Below, one piece after another: positions 1-6,556 of a stretch of DNA of 7,641 nt. The position numbers were made by a program, and so were the translations under genes. The stretch covers positions 1 through 7,641 of the forward strand of contig CAZDAW010000133.1 in the NCBI GenBank assembly GCA_964503685.1, given 5' to 3'. The notes beneath the pieces were generated by a model. That model was not told the DNA's origin, ran no database searches, and saw only the letters and a program-made list of their open reading frames with translations. Numbering within the stretch: position 1 is the first letter of the stretch; the number at the start of each line of letters is the position of its first letter. This DNA comes from CAZDAW01 sp964503685. GTDB lineage: Bacteria > Chloroflexota > Anaerolineae > Anaerolineales > Anaerolineaceae.

Positions 1-70
1 CCTTCGGGTGCGATGTCAGCCGCTTAGCGCAGCGTATCCCGCAGTGGCGCTCCTTGGCAATGACAACAAA
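1..70 (-). repeat. Probable dispersed intergenic repeat, cut by window edge
   Basis: Read on the minus strand this stretch begins GTCATTGCCAAGGAGCGC and continues GC-rich with short internal palindromes such as CGCTTAGCG, then stops sharply at AT-rich DNA (about position 62 onward). It resembles the GTCATTGCGAGGAGCGC-type dispersed repeats known from intergenic regions of many environmental bacterial genomes. No coding frame is convincing and only one copy is in the window, so the repeat status rests on resemblance. The left end is not seen. Confidence 0.4.
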
Positions 71-103
71 AATTTATAATTTATGTGTTATCCCGAATTG
101 ACG

Positions 104-526
104 TTAAAATACAGGAGGGAAAAGCTGGATCAACAAAACCATAAAAACCATCACCACAATCGCCATACATACCGGGAGTGTGATCAATTGTATTCCGACT
201 GTTATCCCCCACAGCCGCAGAGTTTGTTGCCAGCTATACTGTAGAACCGCTTTTAAGATGACAAAGCCGAGTAGAATAGCCAACCCCATTCCAACCCCTA
301 CCCCAAGATTGGGATTCAATTTCGCTTCCCGAAAGATAAAAGGGGTGCAAACGATGATAACAACCTGGATAAAAGCGATCAGAACCACCCGCTTTAGAGG
401 TTGATTTAGCTTTCTCAGGCGAAGGCTGAACCAGACCGTCAGGGTCAATAACCCCCAGAGAATCAGCAAAATGCTACCCAGCCCGATGAGTTGGGTAACC
501 ACTGGCGATAAGATTGATCGACCCAT
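104..526 (-). CDS. Small four-helix membrane protein, function unknown
   Basis: The gene encodes 140 residues that are almost entirely hydrophobic. Four membrane-spanning segments can be placed at about residues 10-34, 46-65, 76-97 and 106-136, separated by short basic loops (RLRKLNQPLKR between the first two). There is no signal peptide beyond the first helix, no catalytic motif and no recognised family. The start is supported by a strong ribosome binding site, GAGGAGGG, just upstream of ATG at 526. It lies 63 bp after the preceding membrane-protein gene on the same strand and is probably the last gene of that transcription unit. A membrane location is well supported; any function would be a guess. 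Confidence 0.75.
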   Translation of the reverse strand: MGRSILSPVVTQLIGLGSILLILWGLLTLTVWFSLRLRKLNQPLKRVVLIAFIQVVIIVCTPFIFREAKLNPNLGVGVGMGLAILLGFVILKAVLQYSWQQTLRLWGITVGIQLITLPVCMAIVVMVFMVLLIQLFPPVF

Positions 527-589
527 CTTCCCTCCTCAAACACCCCAATCAAGTTGAATGAATGATCGACCTTGTAATCCACGCTGAGT

Positions 590-1438
590 TCATTGCTCCG
601 TAAGCAGTTTGCACGTTCCTGGGCTGCCAGAAAAGACCGAACATCTGGCCCAAGCACCATCAAAATCGACCAAAACGGCCATCGTCTCCAGCGGCATATC
701 GTATTCGCTCAATATCAACCGCCGCGGTTTGTGCAACAGATCGCGCACCGGCGCCACCGCTCCCAGTGAAAGTTCCGCCGATTGAATGCGATCAACCATT
801 TTGTTTTCATGATCAAGGACAAACTGCATGGTCTGGTCGATCAATAATAACGGAGCGCGCATGGGTTGGTTGATCAGCGAATCGACACCCCAACCCATCC
901 CGATAAATAGGGCCGTCCAGAGGAGAATGGGCAACAATTTTTCCAGCGGCGCAATGGTATGATAACTTCTTTCAATCCAGCCCGAGAGGAACGGACTGCT
1001 GAGCAGAGCGATTCCCGTTGTGACAAACAGAATGAGAAATTGGCGGGTCTGCATTCCCCTGTCAAAAGGGTAAGCGAGCATGCGCATCGTTGCCGGGTCC
1101 AATCTCTCCAGAGCAAGCATAACCCCCTGGGTAGGAATATGAGCGGCCAGCCAGCCAAATAGAATTCCGGTCAAACTGACCGCTAACATATTCACCCAGA
1201 GCCGATCAAACCAGGCAACAATCACGCCCGCCAGGGCGCCCGCAAGAATGCTGGGAATTCCTCCCATCGCCAGTTTCAAAAAGGGAGCCATCGCATGCGC
1301 CTGCGCCAGTTGGATAGCATCCACCCCCCAGCAGGCAGCCGAAAATCCGGCGCCAGCTAAAACCCCAAAAAGGACGCCCGTACCCAGGGGACTGCCCTTC
1401 GGCTTCTTAAGCAAATGGTCTTTTTGCGAATCGATCAT
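590..1438 (-). CDS. Polytopic membrane protein with cytosolic-type C-terminal domain, function unknown
   Basis: The product is 282 residues. After a polar N-terminus (residues 1-15, lysine-rich, so probably cytoplasmic) about five hydrophobic segments follow, near residues 18-42, 55-76, 80-100, 132-153 and 167-188. Residues about 195-282 form a soluble tail with no membrane segment, containing the charged stretch HKPRRLILSEYDM and ending in an apparently globular piece around LVDFDGAWARC. No known family or catalytic motif is recognised. ATG at 1438 has AGGGA about seven bases upstream. It follows the sugar isomerase gene by 57 bp and precedes the 140-residue membrane protein by 63 bp, so co-transcription with the sugar genes is likely but does not show that it works with them. 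Confidence 0.75.
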   Translation of the reverse strand: MIDSQKDHLLKKPKGSPLGTGVLFGVLAGAGFSAACWGVDAIQLAQAHAMAPFLKLAMGGIPSILAGALAGVIVAWFDRLWVNMLAVSLTGILFGWLAAHIPTQGVMLALERLDPATMRMLAYPFDRGMQTRQFLILFVTTGIALLSSPFLSGWIERSYHTIAPLEKLLPILLWTALFIGMGWGVDSLINQPMRAPLLLIDQTMQFVLDHENKMVDRIQSAELSLGAVAPVRDLLHKPRRLILSEYDMPLETMAVLVDFDGAWARCSVFSGSPGTCKLLTEQ

Positions 1439-1495
1439 TTGATATCCCTGCGAATCCTGAAAGTAACTATTTGAGTATTGAAGACTTCACCCGAT

Positions 1496-2356
1496 TTACA
1501 ACCTGTTAATGATCGCCTCGAGGTGTTTTTTTGCAGCCGGCATTTCATTCTCTTTCAACCCGTGCATGATGATCGCGCCGCTATAGCCAACTTCACTTAA
1601 CAATTTCAGATACAAATCAAAATCCAGTTTTCCTTTACCGATAGCGGTAGGATGCAGGGTTCTGCCCGCTGCATCTGCTTCACCGATATCTTTGGCGTGC
1701 GCCAGGGCAAGATACGGCGCAGCCTGCGTCGCCATTTCACGCAACATCTCTGGCATACGCGGCAGCGTGGCCGGCGAAAACAGGTTGGCCGGGTCGATCA
1801 CAATCCGCAAATAAGGCGAGCCGATTTCTTCCACCAATTCGACAGATTGAGGAATCGTAGAAATCACCGTAGTGATCTCCGGTTCGAACGCCAGCGTAAC
1901 TTCGTAATTTTCAGCAGCCGGTATGATCTGCCTGAATGTTTCAATTAATTCCCGGCGGGCCTGCGCCGAGCTGTTTTCTGGGTGCCAGCCCCACATATTA
2001 TCCGGGTCGTATGAACCTGTTCCCAGGGTGATGAGCGAGGCGCCCAGGTCGTGGCAGGCTGCGCACAACTTTTTGACGCCGCTCACGCCCGCTTCGCGAA
2101 TTTTGAGATCAGGATGGACAGGATTAAACGTGCCTGATACTGCGGCGATGCGCAGCCGGCGGCTTTCAAAAGTCTGGCGGATTTCGGCGCACAGGGCCGG
2201 GTCGATCACTTCAGGCAATGTGGGCAGACCAAGGCTGGAGAAGTTGAACTGAACCGCTTGAAGGCCCATCGCTTCAAGCACATCAGCGGTTTCGGTTATC
2301 GTTGGGCGCTGCGCTTCCCGCGCCATCACGCCCAGTATAAAATTTGAAGCGCTCAT
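1496..2356 (-). CDS. Xylose isomerase-like TIM-barrel sugar isomerase/epimerase
   Basis: The 286-residue product belongs to the AP endonuclease family 2 / xylose-isomerase-like TIM-barrel superfamily, whose members isomerise or epimerise sugars, keto-sugars or inositol derivatives using a divalent metal. Visible landmarks are FEPE (158 or 160 as first carboxylate ligand), IDPANL with D188, AHAKD with H220, and GKGKLDF at 240-246 before the last strand. The fourth ligand, usually a Glu in the final strand after GY-G, appears as IIMHGL with His265. The chosen ATG (2356) overlaps the stop of the upstream oxidoreductase gene as ATGA, typical of translational coupling; an ATG at 2368 would add four residues. 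Pairing with a Gfo/Idh oxidoreductase is common in polyol and keto-sugar pathways. The substrate cannot be told from sequence. Confidence 0.88.
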   Translation of the reverse strand: MSASNFILGVMAREAQRPTITETADVLEAMGLQAVQFNFSSLGLPTLPEVIDPALCAEIRQTFESRRLRIAAVSGTFNPVHPDLKIREAGVSGVKKLCAACHDLGASLITLGTGSYDPDNMWGWHPENSSAQARRELIETFRQIIPAAENYEVTLAFEPEITTVISTIPQSVELVEEIGSPYLRIVIDPANLFSPATLPRMPEMLREMATQAAPYLALAHAKDIGEADAAGRTLHPTAIGKGKLDFDLYLKLLSEVGYSGAIIMHGLKENEMPAAKKHLEAIINRL

Positions 2357-3384
2357 AACTTCACCCATTTTCCATTCGCTGACGATTCGGCGATAGCGTG
2401 CAGCACGCGCTGGCAGGCAAAACCATCCATGGCATCCGGCGTCACAGGTCTTCCATTCGTAATAGCGTCAGCAAAAGCCTCAATCTGGCGTTCGTAGGCG
2501 TCGCTGTCAGGCGTGCAGGGGGTAATATATTCGCCGCGCCGGGCATCGAAGACCTTTACCTGGGCAGGCTGGCGATTGAAGTGGAAAGGCTGGTTCGCCA
2601 ACACACTGCCGTACTGCCCGTGAATGCGGTAGCCTTCAAGCCAGTCCATCCGGCTGGCGATAGTCAATTCAAGCGAACCGCTGGCGCCGTCGGTGAATTC
2701 CAGCAAAACGTGCCAGGAGAAGTTGTTGTATTTATAAGCCAAATGAGCCTGCAAACCAGCGATTTCGCCGCCGAAGAAGCGCAGTAAATCGACCGGGTGG
2801 GCGCCGTGTGTGCGTAATTTGTAAGCCAGTAAATCAGCTTTTGGATCAGGGCCAGAAGGTTTGGGCATGTGATTGGGGATGGGCGGCGTCAGAAGTGTCT
2901 TTTGCACCTGAGGACGCACGGCGCTGTCGCAATACCAGCTGGACAGGGACAGCCGCTCACCCATCTGCTCGCTGACAAACTTTTGAGCAAATTGATTGGC
3001 CGGGTCATAGCGCTCCATAAAGCCCACCTGCACCTGCAAGTCGCTTTTATCGATGATCTTGATCAACTGCTCGGCTTCATCCAGAGTCATGGTAAGCGGC
3101 TTTTCGACCAGAACATGCTTACCCGCTTCAAGGCAGGCAGCCACCAGGGGCAAGTGGTCCTGATCATTGACGGCCACCAGTACGGCGTCGATATCACTTT
3201 TTTTCAAAAAAGTTTGCACATCATTATACGCCGCATCGACCTGGTAAATTTCAGCCACCCGCCGGGTGAGGTCAGGAGAAAGATCACAGATCGCATTGAG
3301 CTTGACGCCATCCGCCTTTTGAAGGGCAGGTAAATGCGACTGCTGCGCAATGAAACCGCATCCCAGTAAACCAATTTTCAACAT
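2353..3384 (-). CDS. Gfo/Idh/MocA family NAD(P)-dependent oxidoreductase
   Basis: The 343-residue product has the full architecture of this family. An N-terminal Rossmann fold starts at once with GLLGCGFIAQQSHLPAL (dinucleotide loop GxGxxA-like, residues 6-13), followed by the strand AICDLSP, then the family signature VEKPLTM with E94, K95 and P96. The C-terminal substrate domain contains GFMERYDPA (121-129) and HGAHPVDLLRFFGG, with His196 and Asp199 as likely catalytic or substrate-binding residues. Such enzymes oxidise or reduce a sugar or polyol hydroxyl with NAD(P) in the cytosol; examples include inositol 2-dehydrogenase and glucose-fructose oxidoreductase. ATG at 3384 is preceded by GAGAGGAGATG, a strong ribosome binding site. 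It overlaps the downstream isomerase gene by four bases. The specific substrate is not predictable here. Confidence 0.93.
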   Translation of the reverse strand: MLKIGLLGCGFIAQQSHLPALQKADGVKLNAICDLSPDLTRRVAEIYQVDAAYNDVQTFLKKSDIDAVLVAVNDQDHLPLVAACLEAGKHVLVEKPLTMTLDEAEQLIKIIDKSDLQVQVGFMERYDPANQFAQKFVSEQMGERLSLSSWYCDSAVRPQVQKTLLTPPIPNHMPKPSGPDPKADLLAYKLRTHGAHPVDLLRFFGGEIAGLQAHLAYKYNNFSWHVLLEFTDGASGSLELTIASRMDWLEGYRIHGQYGSVLANQPFHFNRQPAQVKVFDARRGEYITPCTPDSDAYERQIEAFADAITNGRPVTPDAMDGFACQRVLHAIAESSANGKWVKL

Positions 3385-3450
3385 CGAAACATCTCCTCTC
3401 TATACAGAGTCGCTTTATGAATAGCTGCACACAATCACTTATTCATCGCT

Positions 3451-4014
3451 TCATCCAAAATCTCGGAAGCAGGCCTGTAAAAGCATCAACTGCGTCACCG
3501 TATCTTCAATTGAATCATCGGCCAGCAGAGCCGGAACCTCTGCCAGGCGAACAGGCGCTTTGCGAATGATCACTTCGCTGGCCTCGGGCTGGTTATCGCC
3601 TGGTGCAGCCGTGCAGCCCCAGGCAAAGAATAGATAGATTGGGTGATACATGAAAGCCAGATCAACCGCCGTCTTGCCTACATATTCCAATTGCTGACAG
3701 GATAATCCCAATTCCTGGCGCAATTCCTCCCTGGCCGATTCCTGGGAATCTTTACCTTCGATTCCAAATCCCTTTGGAACTTCGATCACCGGTTTGCGGG
3801 CGGAATGGCGAAAAGACTCAACCAGGAGGACTTCATCCACCGAAATAAAGGGCAGGATGGCAACCGAATAAGGGATTTTCCATTTCCAGCGCACGTAGGT
3901 ACCCGCCTTCCCTTGCGGCTTGAAGAGCACCTCGTCATCATAAAGAACGCCGTAGCCATTTTCGTAAACCGGACGCTCATGGATGATCTTGATTTCAGAG
4001 GCGGGCCTGCTCAT
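3451..4014 (-). CDS. Nudix hydrolase, ADP-ribose pyrophosphatase-like, degenerate Nudix box
   Basis: The product is 187 residues and has the layout of ADP-sugar pyrophosphatases: an N-terminal beta domain, the EVPKG strand (78-82), then the Nudix box at 82-104 and further beta strands. Nudix enzymes cleave nucleoside diphosphates linked to another moiety, with metal held by glutamates of the box. Here the box is G82-x5-K88-x7-E96-E97-L98-R99-Q100-E101-L102-G103-L104, so the usual Glu, Arg and first Glu of the EE pair are Lys, Glu and Gln. Glu97 and Glu101 are kept. Activity may be retained, altered or lost. The ATG at 4014 is preferred because GAGGTG lies about seven bases upstream, ten bases after the kinase stop; an ATG at 4056 would overlap the kinase gene and add 14 residues of unlikely composition. 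Confidence 0.88.
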   Translation of the reverse strand: MSRPASEIKIIHERPVYENGYGVLYDDEVLFKPQGKAGTYVRWKWKIPYSVAILPFISVDEVLLVESFRHSARKPVIEVPKGFGIEGKDSQESAREELRQELGLSCQQLEYVGKTAVDLAFMYHPIYLFFAWGCTAAPGDNQPEASEVIIRKAPVRLAEVPALLADDSIEDTVTQLMLLQACFRDFG

Positions 4015-4024
4015 ATCGAACACC

Positions 4025-4918
4025 TCATTTCCCGGCAATCTGCTGCGCCAGGGCAATCGCTCCCAAAACGCCCGATCGGGTACCCAGCGCCGGCGGAACG
4101 ATGTAGCGGTCGATGCCTTTCAAGATCGTATCGCTTTGAACGTAGCCGTTCAGCAGTTTAACAACCTCCCGGCGGATGATGGGGAAAAGCTGGCTGCGCT
4201 GCATCACCCCCCCGCCAAGGACAATTTTTCGCGGTGAGAGCATACAAATCTGGTTGACCAGCGCCAGGGCAATATAATGCGCTTCCAGCTCCCAGGCCGG
4301 GTGATCATCGGGCAAGTCGTTGGCGATCTGCCCCCAACGCTTGCTCAGCGCCACGCCGGTGCACAGTCCTTCGAAGCAGTCGCCGTGATAAGGACAGACG
4401 CCCTCGAAAGGATCGGCTTCTCGATCATGCGGGATGCGGACGTGCCCCGCTTCGGGATGCACCAATCCGTGGATTGTCTGGCCATTGACGATCAGACCAG
4501 CGCCGATGCCGGTGCCGATCGTGTAATAAACCAGCGGGTCAGCCTGATCAGGATTGCCCCAGATATATTCCCCAAAGGCGGCCGCATTGACGTCAGTATC
4601 GACCGCCGCTGGAAGCTGCAATGCGGCGCTCAACCGGCCGGTGATATCCACCTGCTGCCAGCCGGGTTTGGGGGTTGACGTGATGTAGCCAAACGTGGGC
4701 GATTTAGGGTCCAGATCGAGCGGCCCAAATGAACCGATGCCAATCGCCTTTAAGGGCTGGCCGCCGGCTTCCTTCTTGAAAAAATCGACCGTCCGCCGGA
4801 GCGTCTCTTCCGGGTCGGTGGTCGGGAAACGAGTTTCGGCCAGAATGTTTTGCGGCCCGCCGGCCACGATGCAAACAAATTTGGTTCCTCCCGCCTCAAC
4901 ACCGCCGTAAATATCCAT
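4025..4918 (-). CDS. ROK-family sugar kinase, probably fructokinase
   Basis: The 297-residue product begins GGVEAGGTKF, the phosphate-binding loop form typical of ROK fructokinases (EC 2.7.1.4), which phosphorylate fructose with ATP in the cytosol. Further family landmarks are GSFGPLD (62-68), VDTDVNAAAFGE with the likely catalytic base Asp109, the nucleotide loop GTGIGAG (135-141), PEAGH (155-159), and the ROK zinc site C175-PYHGDC-FEG (Cys175, His178, Cys181, probably with His159). LGGGVM (234-239) closes the ATP site. Length fits the fructokinase branch, and there is no N-terminal DNA-binding domain, so it is an enzyme rather than a ROK repressor. GAGGA lies upstream of ATG at 4918. As first gene of the sugar cluster it suggests that the pathway works on a free hexose. 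Mannose or other hexoses as substrate cannot be excluded. Confidence 0.92.
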   Translation of the reverse strand: MDIYGGVEAGGTKFVCIVAGGPQNILAETRFPTTDPEETLRRTVDFFKKEAGGQPLKAIGIGSFGPLDLDPKSPTFGYITSTPKPGWQQVDITGRLSAALQLPAAVDTDVNAAAFGEYIWGNPDQADPLVYYTIGTGIGAGLIVNGQTIHGLVHPEAGHVRIPHDREADPFEGVCPYHGDCFEGLCTGVALSKRWGQIANDLPDDHPAWELEAHYIALALVNQICMLSPRKIVLGGGVMQRSQLFPIIRREVVKLLNGYVQSDTILKGIDRYIVPPALGTRSGVLGAIALAQQIAGK

Positions 4919-5122
4919 ATGGTAATATCCTCGCCTTTCTATGTGATCATTTTGCCGTATCGCTTGATCTAAACTGCCCGGCTGGCAGACTGGTTCAACG
5001 GTTATCCAAATTGTATATGATTTTACGATTCGAGGTACTGGCAGATTGTATCACAGGCTGAGCGGCAATCGCAGCCCAAATTGAGCATCAGTCGTTTCAC
5101 TAAGGTATCGAAGGCTAACTGA
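4919..5122. other. Intergenic region upstream of sugar kinase operon, with weak promoter and hairpin candidates
   Basis: No gene is visible in this 204-bp gap. Toward the kinase (minus strand) a TACAAT at 5010-5015 is a five-of-six match to a -10 box, but the hexamer 17 bases upstream (GTACCT) does not resemble a -35 box. A hairpin at 5056-5076 (GGCT, GCG paired with CGC, AGCC, loop GCAAT, two-base bulge) lies after the stop of the upstream gene; it has no T-run on the minus strand and so is a poor terminator. The size of the gap makes it the likely site of the operon promoter. Confidence 0.35.
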
Positions 5123-5512
5123 CTAGAGCATATCCACATACCGATAGATAATTGCCACATTCTGGCTGGTGCAAGCCCTTTCGAGGGCCAGATGGTAGGG
5201 ATACCAATCCACGTCGGTTCTGGGGCGGCAGTAAAAGATTAACCGGGATACTGTTTTCTGGCAGAGATGCCCGCTCAGAACAGGCGTGATATCGGGGACA
5301 GCTTCGAGGGTCAACTTCTGATCGTACCAGGGGATTAAATCCGTGGGAGCCAACAAACCGTACTTGCCGGAAAAGATGAGCATTGGCCTGCCCGATTGCA
5401 GGCTCGCCTGATATACGTACTGAATTCTCTCGCTGATATACCTGTCAATAGCAGGGAGCAGTTCCGGATCGGTTCGCTTATCTTTACAGCAAATGGTGCA
5501 GAGATATTCCAC
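5123..5512 (-). CDS. Small conserved-looking protein with DUF6884-like core motif
   Basis: The 129-residue product starts at GTG (5512), preceded by GGAG eight bases upstream, which is a much better site than any ATG in frame. Near the N-terminus is a Cys cluster, CTICCKD (5-11). The middle has the stretch MLIFSGKYGLL followed by TDLIPWYDQKL (44-67), which closely resembles the pattern S-[GA]-K-[HY]-G-L-L ... I-x-x-Y-D of DUF6884 proteins, a family of unknown biochemistry often met in phage and accessory regions. The family call is made by eye. It lies 111 bp downstream of the TetR gene on the same strand, so it may be the gene that regulator controls, although the gap contains a hairpin repeat. 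A cytosolic location is expected, as there is no signal peptide or membrane helix. Confidence 0.65.
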   Translation of the reverse strand: MEYLCTICCKDKRTDPELLPAIDRYISERIQYVYQASLQSGRPMLIFSGKYGLLAPTDLIPWYDQKLTLEAVPDITPVLSGHLCQKTVSRLIFYCRPRTDVDWYPYHLALERACTSQNVAIIYRYVDML

Positions 5513-5574
5513 GTATTATTCTCCATTTTGAATACAGGGAATGCTGATTTTAAACAACCCGGAAGAAATTTTAT

Positions 5575-5603
5575 CTCCAGGTTTTACCCCCAAGACCTGC
5601 TAA
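5575..5603 (+). repeat. 29-bp hairpin repeat, copy A
   Basis: This sequence matches 6742-6770 at 26 of 29 positions. It forms a stem of eight pairs, CAGGTTTT with AAGACCTG (5578-5585 and 5592-5599), around the loop ACCCCC. One pair is a G-T wobble on the plus strand and would be a C-A mismatch on the minus strand, so the plus-strand RNA folds better. It lies between the TetR stop and the start of the DUF6884-like gene. The absence of a T-run on either side argues against a terminator. Confidence 0.65.
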
Positions 5604-5623
5604 TGAGTTGGAATCTGCCATTT

Positions 5624-6241
5624 TTACTTGAACACTCCGGCCCTGACAATTGAAAAGAACAACCTCATGTCGGCGAGTGCTCCTTCTTTGTCTGTCAACA
5701 GCCTATCCGGCCTCTGACTGGCCGTCATACGCATACTATCAAATAAGAGATACAGCACCTTTTTCAAATCGGAAATCGACAGGCCATCTTTAAGCAAGCT
5801 TACATCAAGTTGGTCACAATACTCATCAATGAGGCGATAGACAGGATACAAAAACTTTGGAAGCACTTTGGCGTACACGGGGTGATTTGGTTCCAAAATC
5901 ATTCTGTTGACCAAGAAGAAAAAAAACCGGGATTCCGGCTCATTGAAAATGGCTTCGACTTCTATCCTGGTCATTTGCTCAATGTATTCAAAGATATCTG
6001 AAAAATGGGATAAGCTCTCCCTGTATGTATCTGGCAGAGGATCCTTTTCGACAACATACAAAAATAAGCCTTCCTTGGATGTAAAGTATTTGAATAGGAC
6101 GCCCTTGGATATGCCCGCCCGCGCTACAATGCGGTTGGTGGAGGCCAGATCATAACCATACGTTGCGAATTCTTCCAGGGCAGCCCTAAATATCTCATTT
6201 TGTTTTGTTTCAGATAAATTCAGAAAGTCTTTCAGAGACAT
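5624..6241 (-). CDS. TetR/AcrR-family transcriptional regulator
   Basis: The 205-residue product has the typical TetR layout. The N-terminal three-helix DNA-binding domain (about 10-58) contains AALEEFATYGYDLAS, then the helix-turn-helix STNRIVARAGISKGVLFKYF and SKEGLF. The rest is an all-helical ligand and dimerisation domain, including FFFFLVNRMI and LYLLFDSMRM, which I cannot assign to a ligand class. The ATG at 6241 with AGAGGT close upstream is preferred; a TTG at 6256 would add five residues but has no ribosome binding site. A perfect TATAAT lies upstream at 6325-6330 and a direct repeat at 6286-6311 sits just after it, which fits autorepression. Candidate targets are its own gene, the downstream DUF6884-like gene, and the divergent antitoxin genes. 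Confidence 0.92.
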   Translation of the reverse strand: MSLKDFLNLSETKQNEIFRAALEEFATYGYDLASTNRIVARAGISKGVLFKYFTSKEGLFLYVVEKDPLPDTYRESLSHFSDIFEYIEQMTRIEVEAIFNEPESRFFFFLVNRMILEPNHPVYAKVLPKFLYPVYRLIDEYCDQLDVSLLKDGLSISDLKKVLYLLFDSMRMTASQRPDRLLTDKEGALADMRLFFSIVRAGVFK

Positions 6242-6285
6242 GCTACCTCTTGACAAACGTAAAAAAACAAATCACGGATGCAACC

Positions 6286-6311
6286 ACATGGTCACGACTA
6301 CGTGGTCACGA
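6286..6311. promoter_or_regulatory. Candidate TetR operator: 14-bp-period direct repeat
   Basis: ACATGGTCACGA (6286-6297) and ACGTGGTCACGA (6300-6311) match at 11 of 12 positions with a period of 14. Their junction also makes a near-palindrome, GACTACGTGGTC, matching in five of six paired positions. The repeat lies immediately downstream of the TATAAT box of the TetR gene, where a bound repressor would block transcription start or clearance. Autorepression from such sites is common for TetR regulators; binding here is inferred. Confidence 0.5.
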
Positions 6312-6324
6312 GAAGCGATTACCC

Positions 6325-6330
6325 ATTATA
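6325..6330 (-). promoter_or_regulatory. -10 box of the TetR gene promoter
   Basis: Read on the minus strand these bases are TATAAT, a perfect sigma-70-type -10 hexamer, about 84 bases before the preferred TetR start. The hexamer 17 bases upstream (ATGTTA) is a poor -35 match, so an activator or relaxed -35 use would be needed. On the opposite strand a weaker pair, TGGTCA at 6303-6308 and TATACC at 6327-6332 with an 18-bp spacer, could drive the antitoxin genes, so the two promoters may overlap. Confidence 0.45.
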
Positions 6331-6371
6331 CCTCAATTCTCCTCGAATAACATCTTTTTGAAAATGAAAAT

Positions 6372-6553
6372 GAATAAGGAGAAATGGTATGGCCGAATCA
6401 TTGTTAGAACGGATTGAGATAAATTCCGAGATTATGCTGGGTAAACCTGTCATTCGCGGGACACGCATCCCTGTTGAACTCATTATTCGAAAGCTGAGCC
6501 AAGGCGCTTCTGAGGCCGATTTATTGGACGCCTATCCTCGTCTGACAAAGGTG
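6372..6553 (+). repeat. 182-bp exact direct repeat, left copy
   Basis: This stretch is identical by eye to 6780-6961, with a period of 408 bp. It covers the ribosome binding site (AAGGAG) and the first 55 codons of the DUF433 antitoxin gene. Identity continues imperfectly for about twelve more bases to the left (two mismatches) and ends sharply after AAAGGTG on the right. Identity at all third codon positions points to a recent duplication, or to gene conversion. Confidence 0.95.
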
Positions 6554-6556
6554 TAA
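6389..6556 (+). pseudogene. Truncated DUF433 antitoxin gene copy
   Basis: The first 55 codons equal those of the intact antitoxin at 6797, including the family signature GKPVIRGTRIP (residues 18-28) and most of the helix-turn-helix region. After Val55 the sequence diverges and TAA follows at once, so the C-terminal part beginning DIQAALAYA is missing. DUF433 proteins are normally about 75-80 residues. The stop and the next gene's start are fused as TAATG. The ribosome binding site AAGGAG is intact, so a 55-residue protein may still be made; whether it binds DNA or toxin is unknown. It is most simply the remnant of a duplication, but a functional short paralogue cannot be excluded. Confidence 0.8.

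Noticed and set aside
463..663. 66-codon open frame on the minus strand overlapping the ends of both membrane-protein genes
   Set aside because: It overlaps two better-supported genes in another frame, has no family resemblance, and would need the membrane genes to be wrong.
5010..5015. TACAAT as a confident -10 box of the kinase operon
   Set aside because: There is no -35 resemblance at a proper distance, so it is only mentioned in the intergenic entry.
5056..5076. Hairpin GGCT(GA)GCG-GCAAT-CGCAGCC as a terminator for the DUF6884-like gene
   Set aside because: The stem is interrupted and there is no T-run after it on the minus strand.
6242..6256. TTG start adding five residues to the TetR regulator
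   Set aside because: No ribosome binding site precedes TTG, whereas AGAGGT precedes the ATG at 6241.
6205..6417. 70-codon plus-strand frame across the TetR start region
   Set aside because: It runs over the promoter and operator region, overlaps the TetR gene and the antitoxin start, and its translation is low-complexity without a family pattern.
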